Part shown: piece by piece, positions 23,760 through 32,229 of the stretch
Numbering within the stretch: the stretch's first letter is position 1
How the letters are laid out: every line of letters starts with the position of its first letter
NCBI GenBank assembly: GCA_913774845.1
Contig: CAJYJO010000015.1
Location: 17,866 to 81,865, forward strand
Origin: an uncultured Microbacterium sp.
Lineage (GTDB): Bacteria; Actinomycetota; Actinomycetes; Actinomycetales; Microbacteriaceae
Reading direction: 5' to 3'
DNA: 64,000 bases
The notes under the pieces: model-generated
Database searches by the model: none
Told to the model about the DNA's origin: nothing
Seen by the model: only the letters and a program-made list of their open reading frames with translations
Position numbers and translations under genes: made by a program

Positions 23760-26192
23760 CTACAGCTTGGTGATCGGCGCGATCTTGACGAGCAGCTTCT
23801 TCGGGCCGACGGTGTCGAAGCGCACGTGCGCGACGCGCTTCGCGCCCTCGCCGGTGACGGCGTCGACGCGGCCCTCGCCGAAGTCGTCGTGGCGGATGCG
23901 ATCGCCGGCGGCGAGCACCATGTCGCCGTTGTCGCGCACCTTCGCCGGGATGCGGTTGGGGAACTTGCTCGGGTCGGCCGGGGCGCGCTTGGGCAGCGGC
24001 ACGAGGTCGTCACCGTAGCGGTTGCCCCCGCCGGCCTGACCGGGGCGACGGCCGCGGGCGTTGAGCGCACGCGACTGCGACCCTCCGCGACCGTTGACGT
24101 CGCCGGGCGACTGCCGCCAATCGATGAGGTCGGCCGGGATCTCCTGCAGGAAACGGCTGGGCATGGCGACGGTGACCTCGCCGAACTGCGCCCGGGTCAT
24201 CGCGAGCGACACGTGCAGGCGCTTGCGCGCGCGCGTGATGCCGACGTAGAACAAGCGGCGCTCCTCCTGGGGGCCGCCGGGCTCGTTCGCCGAGATGCGG
24301 TGCGGCAGCAGATCTTCTTCGACGCCGGTGAGGAACACCGCGTCGTACTCGAGTCCCTTGGCGGTGTGCAGGGTCATGAGCGACACCGAGCCCGACGCGT
24401 CGTCGAGGTCGTCGGCATCCGCCACGAGGGTGACCTCGGTGAGGAAGTCGATGATCGTGCCCTCGGGGTTGTTGCGCGCGAATTCGCGGGTCACCGCCAC
24501 GAGCTCGTCGAGGTTCTCGAGGCGCGCTTCGTCTTGCGGGTCTTTGCTCGCGCGCAGCGCGTCGAAGTACCCGCTCTTGTTGAGCAGCAGGGTGAGCCCC
24601 TCGGTGACCGAGGTGGAGGGGGCGAGCTCTCCGGATGCCGGGAGCATGACCGCCGTGGCCTCGGTGAGCACCGCATCGAGCTGATCGATGGCCTTCTGCA
24701 GCTTCGGGCCGACGCCGAGCTGCGCGGAGTTGGCGAGGGCGTCGCGGAAGGTGATGTCGTGCTCGGCGGCGTACCGCGCGATGGCCGTCTCGGTGACGTC
24801 GCCGATACCGCGGCGCGGGCGGTTCAGGATGCGCCGCAGGGCCATGGAGTCGGCGGGATTGGCGACCGCGACGAGGTACGCGAGGGCGTCTTTGATCTCG
24901 GCGCGCTCGTAGAACTTGGTGCCGCCCATGATCTTGTACGGCACGGCCGAGCGGATGAAGATCTCTTCGAGCGCTCGCGACTGCGAGTTGGTGCGGTAGA
25001 ACACCGCGACGCCCGAGTAGTCGACGCCCTTCTTGTGTAGCGCCTCGATCTCGTCGGCGACGAACTGCGCCTCGTCATGCTGCGAGTACCCGGTGAAGCC
25101 GATGATCGGGTCGCCCGCCCCGACGTCGGTCCACAGCTTTTTGTCTTTGCGGTCGAAGTTGTTCGAGATGACGGCGTTGGCGGCCGACAGGATGTTCTGC
25201 GTCGAGCGGTAGTTCTGCTCGAGCAGCACGACCTTGGCGCCGGGGTAATCGCGTTCGAACTCGCTGATGTTGCGGATGTCGGCGCCGCGGAACGCGTAGA
25301 TCGACTGGTCGGAATCACCGACCACGGTCAACGAGGCGGCGTCTTCGCCCGGGGGCTCGGCGTCGAAGATCATCATGCCGCCGGACGAGAAGGGCTCGGC
25401 GTCGGACCCCACGGGCCGCGTGAGCTCGTGGATGAGCGCGTACTGGGCGTGGTTCGTGTCTTGGTACTCGTCGACGAGGATGTGCCGGAACCGCTTGCGG
25501 TACCGGTCGGCGACCTGCGGGAAGGCGCGGAAGAGGTAGACCGTCTGAGCGATGAGGTCGTCGAAGTCAAAGGCGTTGGCCCGCTGCAGCTCACGCTGGT
25601 ACGAGCCGAAAATCTCGACGAACACGCGCTCGGCCGGGTCGCTCATGTTGGCGGACCGCGCGTAGGACTCGGCATCCGCCAGCTCGTTCTTCAGCTTCGA
25701 GATGCGGCTCTGCGTGCCGGCCGGCGTGAGACCGAACGAATCGCCCTCGTGCTCTTTCACGAGGCGCTTGATGAGCGCGCGCGAATCGCCGGAGTCGTAG
25801 ATGGTGAACGACTTGGTGAAGCCGAACTGCTCGGCCTCGCGACGCAGGATGCGCACGCACGCGGAGTGGAACGTCGAGATCCACATGCCGTCGGCCTTCT
25901 GCCCGATGAGCTGGTGCACGCGCTCGCGCATCTCGCCGGCGGCCTTATTGGTGAAGGTGATGGCGAGGATCTGGCTGGGGTACGCCTCGCGCGTGCTTAG
26001 CAGCGACGCGATGCGCCGCGTGAGCACGCTCGTCTTGCCCGAGCCGGCGCCCGCGACGATGAGCAGCGCCTGGCCGCGGTAGGTGACGGCCTCGCGCTGC
26101 GGACCGTTCAGCCCCTCGAGGAGGTCGGCGTCGGGTCGGGATGCCGACGGTCCGGGACCATCGACGATGAGGGGCGTGGAGGCGTCGGTCAT
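23760..26192 (-). CDS. pcrA: ATP-dependent DNA helicase PcrA/UvrD
   Basis: 810 residues, superfamily 1A helicase that unwinds DNA 3' to 5' in nucleotide-excision and mismatch-related repair and in clearing replication blocks. Walker A AGAGSGKT is at residues 47-54, the DExx-like box is VDEYQDTNHAQY, and later motifs include VVGDSDQSIYAFRGAD and LMTLHTAKGLEYDAVFLTG. The C-terminus after a basic linker (GDRIRHDDFGEGRV) is the Tudor-like fold that in PcrA contacts RNA polymerase. The start is the ATG at 26192; the frame is open upstream only through repeats. TAGACT lies 11 bases before it. Confidence 0.95.
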   Translation of the reverse strand: MTDASTPLIVDGPGPSASRPDADLLEGLNGPQREAVTYRGQALLIVAGAGSGKTSVLTRRIASLLSTREAYPSQILAITFTNKAAGEMRERVHQLIGQKADGMWISTFHSACVRILRREAEQFGFTKSFTIYDSGDSRALIKRLVKEHEGDSFGLTPAGTQSRISKLKNELADAESYARSANMSDPAERVFVEIFGSYQRELQRANAFDFDDLIAQTVYLFRAFPQVADRYRKRFRHILVDEYQDTNHAQYALIHELTRPVGSDAEPFSSGGMMIFDAEPPGEDAASLTVVGDSDQSIYAFRGADIRNISEFERDYPGAKVVLLEQNYRSTQNILSAANAVISNNFDRKDKKLWTDVGAGDPIIGFTGYSQHDEAQFVADEIEALHKKGVDYSGVAVFYRTNSQSRALEEIFIRSAVPYKIMGGTKFYERAEIKDALAYLVAVANPADSMALRRILNRPRRGIGDVTETAIARYAAEHDITFRDALANSAQLGVGPKLQKAIDQLDAVLTEATAVMLPASGELAPSTSVTEGLTLLLNKSGYFDALRASKDPQDEARLENLDELVAVTREFARNNPEGTIIDFLTEVTLVADADDLDDASGSVSLMTLHTAKGLEYDAVFLTGVEEDLLPHRISANEPGGPQEERRLFYVGITRARKRLHVSLAMTRAQFGEVTVAMPSRFLQEIPADLIDWRQSPGDVNGRGGSQSRALNARGRRPGQAGGGNRYGDDLVPLPKRAPADPSKFPNRIPAKVRDNGDMVLAAGDRIRHDDFGEGRVDAVTGEGAKRVAHVRFDTVGPKKLLVKIAPITKL

Positions 26193-26257
26193 GGCGGGAT
26201 CAAGTCTAGGCGGGGCCTCCGACATCGGCCCCGCCGGGAGATCGGGCGCGTGCGCCG

Positions 26258-26382
26258 GTGGCCCCGGGGCCACACACGACGCCCCGGGGCCACCCGCAAC
26301 GCCCCACAGCGACGCCACGTCAACGAAGCGGGTTTCGCGTGCGCAGGTGGCCCCGGGGCCACACCCGACGCCCCGGGGCCAC
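26258..26382. repeat. Two copies of the paired GTGGCCCCGGGGCCAC palindrome
   Basis: Perfect palindromes at 26258-26273 and 26347-26362 are each followed 20 bases later by GACGCCCCGGGGCCAC. The unit repeats with an 89-base period. The 229-base gap between the stress protein gene and pcrA contains nothing else recognisable. Confidence 0.8.
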
Positions 26383-26421
26383 CCGCAACGCCCCGAAACG
26401 AGGCCCAGCGAAGCGCGGCGG

Positions 26422-26901
26422 TCAGACCCGGTCTTCGCCCGCGGCGCCCGACGACAGCAGCGATTGCGCGCGGGCGAGGTGCTCGGCATCCACCGTCACG
26501 TCCCACCGCTCGGCCTCGAAGCCCTTGACGGACGAGAAGTCACGGCGACCGCGGGTGAGGGCGTGACCGGCGAAACCGAAGACGGCGCCCCACACCGCGC
26601 CGAGGACGAGGCCCCACAGCAGCAGCGCGATCCAGGTGCCGAAGGGGGCGAGCAGACCGAACAACAGACCGATCAGCAGGCCGAACCAGGCGCCCGAGGC
26701 GGCGCCGTAGAGAGCGGCGCGACCGCGGGTGAGACGGCCCGTGACCTGCTCGACGATGCGCACGTCGTGTCCGACGATGGCGGTGTGCTCGACGGGGAAG
26801 CCGGCGTCGGAGAGGCGATCGACGGCGGCCTGCGCACCGGTGTAGTCGGTGAAGCTCGACAGGATGCGACGTTCGGGGGTGGCGCGGGTGATGTCGGACA
26901 T
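26422..26901 (-). CDS. General-stress-protein-17M-like membrane protein
   Basis: 159 residues. Residues 10-50 have the pattern of the general stress protein 17M (YflT) domain: ILSSFTDYTGAQAAVDRLSDAGF and HTAIVGHDVRIVEQVTGRL. A glycine-rich hydrophobic middle (about residues 67-112) forms two membrane segments, and the C-terminal part resumes a soluble alpha/beta element (WDVTVDAEHLARAQSLL). A good ribosome site (GGAAGGAA) lies upstream. Members are induced by general stress in Gram-positive bacteria; the mechanism is unknown. Confidence 0.75.
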   Translation of the reverse strand: MSDITRATPERRILSSFTDYTGAQAAVDRLSDAGFPVEHTAIVGHDVRIVEQVTGRLTRGRAALYGAASGAWFGLLIGLLFGLLAPFGTWIALLLWGLVLGAVWGAVFGFAGHALTRGRRDFSSVKGFEAERWDVTVDAEHLARAQSLLSSGAAGEDRV

Positions 26902-27036
26902 GATGGGTTCCTTCCCTCGGTGGCCTCACGGTAGTGCGGCGAGCCGTGCCGTCGAGGGCGCTTGCGTCGCCGTGGAACGGGCGTTACCGCTGTCAAACCC
27001 CGGATGCCGCACAGGCGCGGCCGCGATGATGGGGCG

Positions 27037-27444
27037 ATGCGCCTGATCCTCAACGTCCTCTGGCTCGTGCTCTCGGGTTTCTGGCTCTTCCTCGGCTATC
27101 TGGCCGCCGGGATCGTGCTGTGCATCCTCATCGTCACGATCCCGTGGGGCATCGCGTCGTTCCGCGTGGGCATGTACACGCTGTGGCCGTTCGGGCGCGA
27201 GGTCGTCGCGAAGCCCACCGCCGGAGTGGGCTCGTCCCTCGGCAACGTCGTGTGGGTCGTGCTCGCCGGGTGGTGGCTGGCCCTCGGGCACATCGTCACC
27301 GGGCTCCTGCTGTGCGTGACGATCATCGGCATCCCCCTCGGGATCGCCAATTTCAAGCTCGTAGCGGTGTCTCTCATGCCGCTCGGCAAGGAGATCCGCG
27401 AGGTGGGCCGCGGCGGTCCGTTCGATCGGACCCTCGGCCGCTGA
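27037..27444 (+). CDS. YccF-family inner-membrane protein
   Basis: 135 residues. Two repeats of the YccF pattern: a hydrophobic helix pair, then TIPWGIASFRVGMYTLWPFGREVV and later TIIGIPLGIANFKLVAVSLMP. Four membrane segments are expected. The family is widespread and its function is not known. The ATG at 27037 was chosen because the first membrane helix starts immediately; the frame is open 25 codons upstream. GATGAT six bases before the start may be a weak -10 box. Confidence 0.85.
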   Translation: MRLILNVLWLVLSGFWLFLGYLAAGIVLCILIVTIPWGIASFRVGMYTLWPFGREVVAKPTAGVGSSLGNVVWVVLAGWWLALGHIVTGLLLCVTIIGIPLGIANFKLVAVSLMPLGKEIREVGRGGPFDRTLGR

Positions 27445-27522
27445 CGCGGCGCGACCCCCGTCCTCCCGCCGAACAGCATCGCCGCGACCCGGTCCGGCCC
27501 TCAGACGCCGGGCACGGCGCCG

Positions 27523-28461
27523 TCAGCGCACGCGTCGGTACACGCGCTCGGGGAGGGCGAGCAGGATGCCGGCGACCGTCGCCACCGCACCGATCACCGC
27601 GGTCACGGTGATGACCTCGATCGGGAACGCGGCGTCCCGCACGCCGGTGAGCCGTGCGAGGTCCCACGGCAGGATGCCGATCTGCTCGTTCCAGGAGCGC
27701 AGCGCATCGCGCGCGCCGATCATCGCGATGGTCGCGGCGGGAAGCGCGTAGCCGATGCCGATGCCGGCGACGGCGATCCCGGCCGCGCGACGGCGGCCGA
27801 GCTGAGCGGACAGCGACCACCCCGCCGCGACGAAGACCCACGCGACGAGGGCGATCGCGACCGCGAGGTAGATGATGCGTAGTGCGGGTGAGCCCCAGAG
27901 CGCGTGCCAGATCCCCTCGGGCCCCGACAGCGCGACCGCACCGAGTGCGACGACACAGCGCAGCACGAGCGCTCCCCCCACCGCGGCGATGATCGGCCAG
28001 GGCGAGCGGCGTCCGAGCAGCAGGCGCACGGCGACGGCGAAGAGCAGCCATCCGGCCATCGCGACGGCGACGCCCCACATGCCGTCGCGCGGCGTCTGCA
28101 CGACACGGGTGGCGACGAGCAGACCGCCGGGGACGACGATCATCAGCCACCGGTCCAGCGGCAGCACCCCGAGGCTCGACTCACGCGCCCGCCAGGGCCG
28201 GGTCGCTGCGATCCAGGTCGCGCGCGCGGCGGCCGCGCCGGGTCGTCGCACCAAGCGGGTGCGCGCGGCGACCATGCCGATCACGAGCCACGCGGCACCG
28301 AGAAAGAAGAGGAACGTCGCGAGCCACTCCGTGGTGGAGCTGACCCTCATCGGCATCCTGGTGTACGGGTCGACGATCACCGCGATGATCGCGCCGAAGG
28401 CGAGCAGGATGCCGGCGATGCCGAGGGCCAGGATGCCGCGTCCCGCTGCCCTCGTCGCCAT
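27523..28461 (-). CDS. Hypothetical multi-pass membrane protein
   Basis: 312 residues with about eight hydrophobic segments and short arginine-rich loops. No family motif is recognisable to me. Loops are short and there is no binding-site signature or signal for secretion. TAACGT stands six bases before the ATG (28468-28473), which fits a leaderless promoter and supports the gene being real. The next gene upstream (28507-28878) is also a small membrane protein in the same direction, about 45 bases away. Confidence 0.75.
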   Translation of the reverse strand: MATRAAGRGILALGIAGILLAFGAIIAVIVDPYTRMPMRVSSTTEWLATFLFFLGAAWLVIGMVAARTRLVRRPGAAAARATWIAATRPWRARESSLGVLPLDRWLMIVVPGGLLVATRVVQTPRDGMWGVAVAMAGWLLFAVAVRLLLGRRSPWPIIAAVGGALVLRCVVALGAVALSGPEGIWHALWGSPALRIIYLAVAIALVAWVFVAAGWSLSAQLGRRRAAGIAVAGIGIGYALPAATIAMIGARDALRSWNEQIGILPWDLARLTGVRDAAFPIEVITVTAVIGAVATVAGILLALPERVYRRVR

Positions 28462-28506
28462 GCACCTACGTTACCCGGCGCGCGGCTGATGGCCGGCCGG
28501 GAGCGT

Positions 28507-28878
28507 TCAGGCGCGGTTCCAGGGCGGGAGCGGGTACTGCTCGCCGACCGGCGGCACCGACAGCACCGCGATGACCGCCCCCAGAACGACGGCGGCACTC
28601 AGCCCCACGAGGATGGAGGCGAGCACGGGGCGTCGGCGCGCCTGCCCGAGGAGAAGGGCGAAGAACGCGGTGACGGCGAGCACCAGCCAGACCACGAGCG
28701 CGGAGACGCCGAACCTCACGCTGAACTCGCGTTCGGCATCCCACTGCGGGGAGTCTTCCAAGACGGTCGACGGCTTCGAAAAGCTCCAGTCGAGCCCCGT
28801 CTCGAGGAAGGCGAAGGCGCCGACGAGACCGATCACCGTCCCCACGATCAGCAGGATGATTCCGGTCACGGTGCGCAT
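28507..28878 (-). CDS. Small hypothetical membrane protein
   Basis: 123 residues with three hydrophobic segments: one at the N-terminus, and two between about residues 57 and 107, separated by a soluble stretch with STVLEDSPQWDAE. The short C-terminal tail ends in PLPPWNRA. The start is the ATG at 28878 rather than the upstream in-frame GTG, because the first helix begins at once. No known family. It is divergent from the EamA gene; their starts are 60 bases apart, so promoters overlap. Confidence 0.7.
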   Translation of the reverse strand: MRTVTGIILLIVGTVIGLVGAFAFLETGLDWSFSKPSTVLEDSPQWDAEREFSVRFGVSALVVWLVLAVTAFFALLLGQARRRPVLASILVGLSAAVVLGAVIAVLSVPPVGEQYPLPPWNRA

Positions 28879-28915
28879 GCCCCCATCATGCCGGGTGGAT
28901 CGGAACACCAAGATC

Positions 28916-28932
28916 TAGAATTGTGTAACAAT
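28916..28932 (+). promoter_or_regulatory. -10 box and GntR/FadR-type operator of the EamA-gntR operon
   Basis: TAGAAT (28916-28921) is a good -10 box. The perfect dyad ATTGTgtaACAAT (28920-28932) covers its end and the predicted start of transcription. Its core fits the FadR-subfamily operator pattern TNGTNNNACNA exactly, and the second gene of the operon encodes a GntR regulator. Autorepression is the natural reading. Confidence 0.65.
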
Positions 28933-28938
28933 CCATCC

Positions 28939-29844
28939 ATGCTCCCCGCGATCGCCATCCTCGCCGCGGCGCTGTGCTTCTCCACCACCGGCACCGCGCA
29001 GGCGCTGGCCGGGGTCGATGCCTCGCCCCTCGCGGTCGGTGCCGCGCGGATCGTCGTGGGCGGCGGCATCCTGGGTTTGATCGCGCTTCTCCCCCGGCGG
29101 GCCGCTGTCCGTCGACCGCCCCGGGGCGGACGCACGGCGCTGCTCATCGCCATCGGCGCGATCGGTGTGCTCGCCTACCAGCCGCTCTTCTTCCTCGGCA
29201 CGCGCGACAACGGCGTGGCGGTCGGCACGGTCGTCGCGCTCGGTTCCGCTCCGATCGCGACGGGGATCGTGGATGCCGTGCGCCTGCGCCGTCCGCCGTC
29301 GGTGCGGTGGATGACCGCCACCGCCCTCGCGCTGGCCGGCGTCGTCCTCGTCTCGGGCGTCGTCGGCGGAGCGGTGGCCCTCTCCCCCGCGGGCCTTCTC
29401 GGTTCGGCCGGGGCGGGGATGTCGTACGCCCTCTATACGGTGTGCGGGAAGACGCTGATCGAGAGGGGGTGGAACTCGACGCGCGTGATGGGCGCGGTCT
29501 TCGGCGTCGCCGCCGTCGCGAGTGTCCCGGTGCTGCTCCTCGCCGGGACGGCCTGGCTGTTCACGTCCGAGGGACTGTCCCTCGCACTCTGGCTCGGCGT
29601 CGTGACCACCGCCGTGGCCTACTTACTGTTCGGCTGGGGCCTCGCGCGCCTCAGCGCCGTCACCGTGGCGACTCTGACCCTCGCCGAGCCGCTCGCCGCG
29701 ACCCTGCTCGGGCTGTTCGTGCTGAGCGAGCGGCTGACGCTCGTCAGCGGGATCGGCCTGGCGCTCATCGCGGTGGGTCTCGCCGTCGTCTCCGTCCCGT
29801 CGCGCCGACGTGAGGAGGTTCCGGATGCCGCACCCCGACCCTGA
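28939..29844 (+). CDS. EamA/DMT-family transporter
   Basis: 301 residues with ten hydrophobic segments in two homologous halves, the drug/metabolite transporter fold. The first half begins FSTTGTAQALAG and the second has the typical late LAEPLAATLLGLFVLSE. Such proteins export small metabolites, amino acids or nucleosides. The stop lies 20 bases inside the following gntR gene, so both are one operon, probably repressed by that regulator. Substrate unknown. Confidence 0.88.
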   Translation: MLPAIAILAAALCFSTTGTAQALAGVDASPLAVGAARIVVGGGILGLIALLPRRAAVRRPPRGGRTALLIAIGAIGVLAYQPLFFLGTRDNGVAVGTVVALGSAPIATGIVDAVRLRRPPSVRWMTATALALAGVVLVSGVVGGAVALSPAGLLGSAGAGMSYALYTVCGKTLIERGWNSTRVMGAVFGVAAVASVPVLLLAGTAWLFTSEGLSLALWLGVVTTAVAYLLFGWGLARLSAVTVATLTLAEPLAATLLGLFVLSERLTLVSGIGLALIAVGLAVVSVPSRRREEVPDAAPRP

Positions 29845-30478
29845 GCCCTCATCCGCGCCCACCCCGGGCCCGCGCACCGCCGACCTCGTCGCCGACGCCG
29901 TTCGCGGCGGCATCCTCTCGGGCGACCTGCCACCCGGGACGCCGCTGCGCGAGGAGGAGCTCAGCGCCACGTACGGCGTCTCCCGCCACACCGCCCGCAC
30001 CGCGCTCGCGCGCCTCACCGCCGAACGTCTCGCGACCGCCGAGCCCTACCGCGGGGTGCGCGTGTCACTGCTCGACGATGCCGCGCTCGTCGCCCTGCAG
30101 CAGCTGCGGTGCGCTCTCGAGACCGAGGCGCTGCGGATCGTGCGCGAGCGCGGCATCCATCCGCCGGGGATCGACGCCGCCCTGGACGACCTCGCCCGCG
30201 CGGAGGACTCCGGCGACTGGCCCGCCACCCTCGACGCGCATGCCCGCGTGCATCTGGCACTCGTCGACGCGGCCGGATCGCCGCGCATCGCCGAGGAGTA
30301 TCGCCGTCTCGACGGCGAGATGCATCTGCTGCTGACGCACGTGCGCCCCGCCTACGGACCCGGCGCGCTGACCCTCGAGCACCGCGCCTACGTGACAGCC
30401 GTCCTGGCCGATCCCCAGAAGGCGGTGCGAGCGCACCTCGATCATTCGACGCGGGCGATCCTCGACAGCCGACGGTGA
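29825..30478 (+). CDS. GntR-family regulator, FadR/FCD type
   Basis: 217 residues. The ATG at 29825 is preferred because GAGGAGG ends seven bases before it. Residues about 15-80 form the winged helix: ADAVRGGILSGDLPPG, EEELSATYGVSRHTARTALA. The rest is all-helical with the FCD pattern, including DAHARVHLALVDAAGS, where FCD proteins have metal-binding histidines, and a late RAHLDHSTRAIL. It probably senses the substrate or product related to the EamA exporter with which it overlaps, and binds the dyad at 28920-28932. Confidence 0.88.
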   Translation: MPHPDPEPSSAPTPGPRTADLVADAVRGGILSGDLPPGTPLREEELSATYGVSRHTARTALARLTAERLATAEPYRGVRVSLLDDAALVALQQLRCALETEALRIVRERGIHPPGIDAALDDLARAEDSGDWPATLDAHARVHLALVDAAGSPRIAEEYRRLDGEMHLLLTHVRPAYGPGALTLEHRAYVTAVLADPQKAVRAHLDHSTRAILDSRR

Positions 30479-30560
30479 GCCGCCACACGGCGACACATCC
30501 CGTCACCTCGCGCAACGCACCGTCGCGCCTTCTGCCGCGCGGACTAGCGTGAGAACACAT

Positions 30561-30633
30561 CGCGGCGATCCGGGCGGTCCCGGGCCTCGGCTCATAACCG
30601 AAGGCGTGGCGGGTTCGACTCCCGCCGTCGCGT
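30561..30633 (+). tRNA. tRNA-Met(CAT)-like cloverleaf, atypical
   Basis: CGCGGCG (30561-30567) pairs along all seven positions with CGTCGCG (30626-30632), one pair being G-U. Inside are a D stem CCGG/CCGG with a short six-base loop, an anticodon arm with loop CTCATAA (30591-30597; anticodon CAT, stem 4 of 5 paired), a six-base variable loop, and a T arm with stem GCGGG/CCCGC and loop TTCGACT. U33, A37 and the T-loop consensus are present; the usual T8-A14 pair is missing and the D loop is short. CCA is not encoded. Either a divergent tRNA or a decayed copy. Confidence 0.4.
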
Positions 30634-30766
30634 CGAACCGACGGCGTGCGGTGCAGGGTCCGCCGCGCCGACGGACGACGTGGACGTCGTTCTCGCGTCG
30701 ACCACGACCGCGGGGCGCGTCACCTTCCAGCCCGACGAGGTGCTCCGACGCGCGGGATGAGCGAGC

Positions 30767-31231
30767 TCAGTCCGCGCGGTGAGGGTCGTCGGGCACATCC
30801 GCCCCACATTCCACTGGCGCCACCGATACGCGCCCGTCCACACCGAGGGTGTACTCGAAGCATGCTCGCCCCCAGTAGTCCGCCCCGACCAGCACGGGCC
30901 CACTCGCTCTGACGTGAACGTAGGAGGCGACGGTGAAGGTGGAGTCTCGCGCGGACAGCAACGAGAGGTGGAAGGGAGACAACGACCCGAGTTCATCCTC
31001 CGGCGACGCGAAGAACTCGAGGACCGCGCGAGCGGGATCACTCGCGTCCGAAGCGAGCTGCTGCGCATGCGCGAGCACCTCGCCCTGCGCGAAGGCAGCA
31101 GCGGAACGATCGCCTTCCCTCATCAACGGAGCCGGTGGTTCTCCGAAAGCTCGCGCCGCGAACGCAGCACTCAGGACCACGACGGACAGAACCGCCAACG
31201 TGATGCGCTTTCGTCGACTGACCGCGATCAT
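30767..31231 (-). CDS. Hypothetical exported or membrane-anchored protein
   Basis: 154 residues from the ATG at 31231, which overlaps the stop of a small upstream gene (ATGA). Basic residues SRRKR and a hydrophobic stretch to about residue 27 form a signal peptide or anchor. The remaining domain has a possible pair of cysteines (GRACFEYTLG and VECGADV near the end) and ends in an acidic tail. No family recognised. Base composition is slightly lower in GC than neighbours. The 288-base gap downstream holds the tRNA-like element and little else. Confidence 0.6.
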   Translation of the reverse strand: MIAVSRRKRITLAVLSVVVLSAAFAARAFGEPPAPLMREGDRSAAAFAQGEVLAHAQQLASDASDPARAVLEFFASPEDELGSLSPFHLSLLSARDSTFTVASYVHVRASGPVLVGADYWGRACFEYTLGVDGRVSVAPVECGADVPDDPHRAD

Positions 31232-31404
31232 TCGGCACGCCCCTCGCACGCCGGCGCGCCGCCGACGTACCCGATGAATCGGGCGTCGGCACGGTCGCGA
31301 CCGATGAAGAGTGGCTCCCCGCGATTCGCCTCGAGATCGAAATCAGGATGAATCCCGCCGACCCACGTCGAGGGGGGCGTCTCATCTTCTCGAGGGCTCG
31401 CCAT
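31228..31404 (-). CDS. Small hypothetical protein, 58 residues, coupled to the exported protein
   Basis: ATG at 31404 with GGAGGA immediately before it, stop at 31228-31230 overlapping the next start by four bases. The sequence is soluble-looking, with GGIHPDFDLEANRGEPLFIG followed by ARFIGYVGG; this regular pattern and the ATGA coupling argue for a real gene. No family recognised. It may belong to a larger family in which GRDRADARFIGYV is part of a beta-rich domain. Function unknown. Confidence 0.5.
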   Translation of the reverse strand: MASPREDETPPSTWVGGIHPDFDLEANRGEPLFIGRDRADARFIGYVGGAPACEGRAE

Positions 31405-31556
31405 TCCTCCACCCTGCCATCGACAACGGCCCGAACCCTACCGGCCGCTCATTCATCACCTGCCCCTTTGCGTCACCGTCCATAGGCTTCCTCGGAGACC
31501 ATTCGTCGCGCCGGGCGTCTCGGTCCGGAACGATGGAGGCGAGGAGGGCACCACGC

Positions 31557-32177
31557 ATGACGGCACCGACCCGCGACGCCACCGCCCTCCTCCGCACCAT
31601 CGCTTCGACCTCCGACCGCCCCGCGGATGACGTGCGCGGCGCCGGGCTCGTCGAACGGATCCCCGAGCTCGCCGACCTCGCGGGTGTCGCCCAGGACGCC
31701 GTCTGGCATCCGGAGGGCGACGTGCTGACGCACAGCCTTCTGGCGATGGATGCCGCAGCCTCCGCCTGGCGGTCGGCGCGACGCCCCGACATCCGGCGCG
31801 AGGTCGTGGTACTGGCAGCCCTCCTGCACGACATCGGCAAACCGGCCACCACCCGACTCATCGACGGTCGCCTCACCTCGCGGGGGCACGCGGAGCACGG
31901 GGCCGACCTCGTCGCCGTGCTGGCGAAGCGGGCGGGGTGGCCGGCATCCCTCTTCCGACCGGTCGCGGCGATCGTCCGCACCCACATGGTCACGACGTCG
32001 GTCACCGGCGAGCCGTCGCGGCGTGCCGTGCGCCGACTGGAGCAACGCCTCCTCGAGCACGGGGCGACGCTGGAGGAGTGGGCCGTCGTCGTCGACGCCG
32101 ACGGACAGGCGCGGGCGGGGGCGGCGATCGCGGGTCGCTCCGCGCCGTGGATGGAGGCCGCGACGCGGGGACGGTAG
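31557..32177 (+). CDS. HD-domain phosphohydrolase-like protein
   Basis: 206 residues; the ATG at 31557 follows GAGGAGGG by nine bases. The HD metal-binding pattern is present: an early H in WHPEGDVLTHSLLAMD, then LLHDIGKP with the HD pair, and later RGHAEHG and VRTHMVT. It resembles the HD part of bacterial tRNA nucleotidyltransferases and related stand-alone phosphodiesterases. No nucleotidyltransferase domain is fused. Substrate unknown; likely a phosphomonoesterase or phosphodiesterase in the cytoplasm. Confidence 0.82.
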   Translation: MTAPTRDATALLRTIASTSDRPADDVRGAGLVERIPELADLAGVAQDAVWHPEGDVLTHSLLAMDAAASAWRSARRPDIRREVVVLAALLHDIGKPATTRLIDGRLTSRGHAEHGADLVAVLAKRAGWPASLFRPVAAIVRTHMVTTSVTGEPSRRAVRRLEQRLLEHGATLEEWAVVVDADGQARAGAAIAGRSAPWMEAATRGR

Positions 32178-32229
32178 GGAGAGCCGGGAGCCGGGCGAGG
32201 AGGAGCTCCTCCCGACCGAGGCACGCCCG

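Noticed and set aside
30592-31068. 158-codon minus-strand frame overlapping the exported protein gene
   Set aside because: Alternative-frame shadow; the 30767-31231 frame has a signal peptide and a coupled start.
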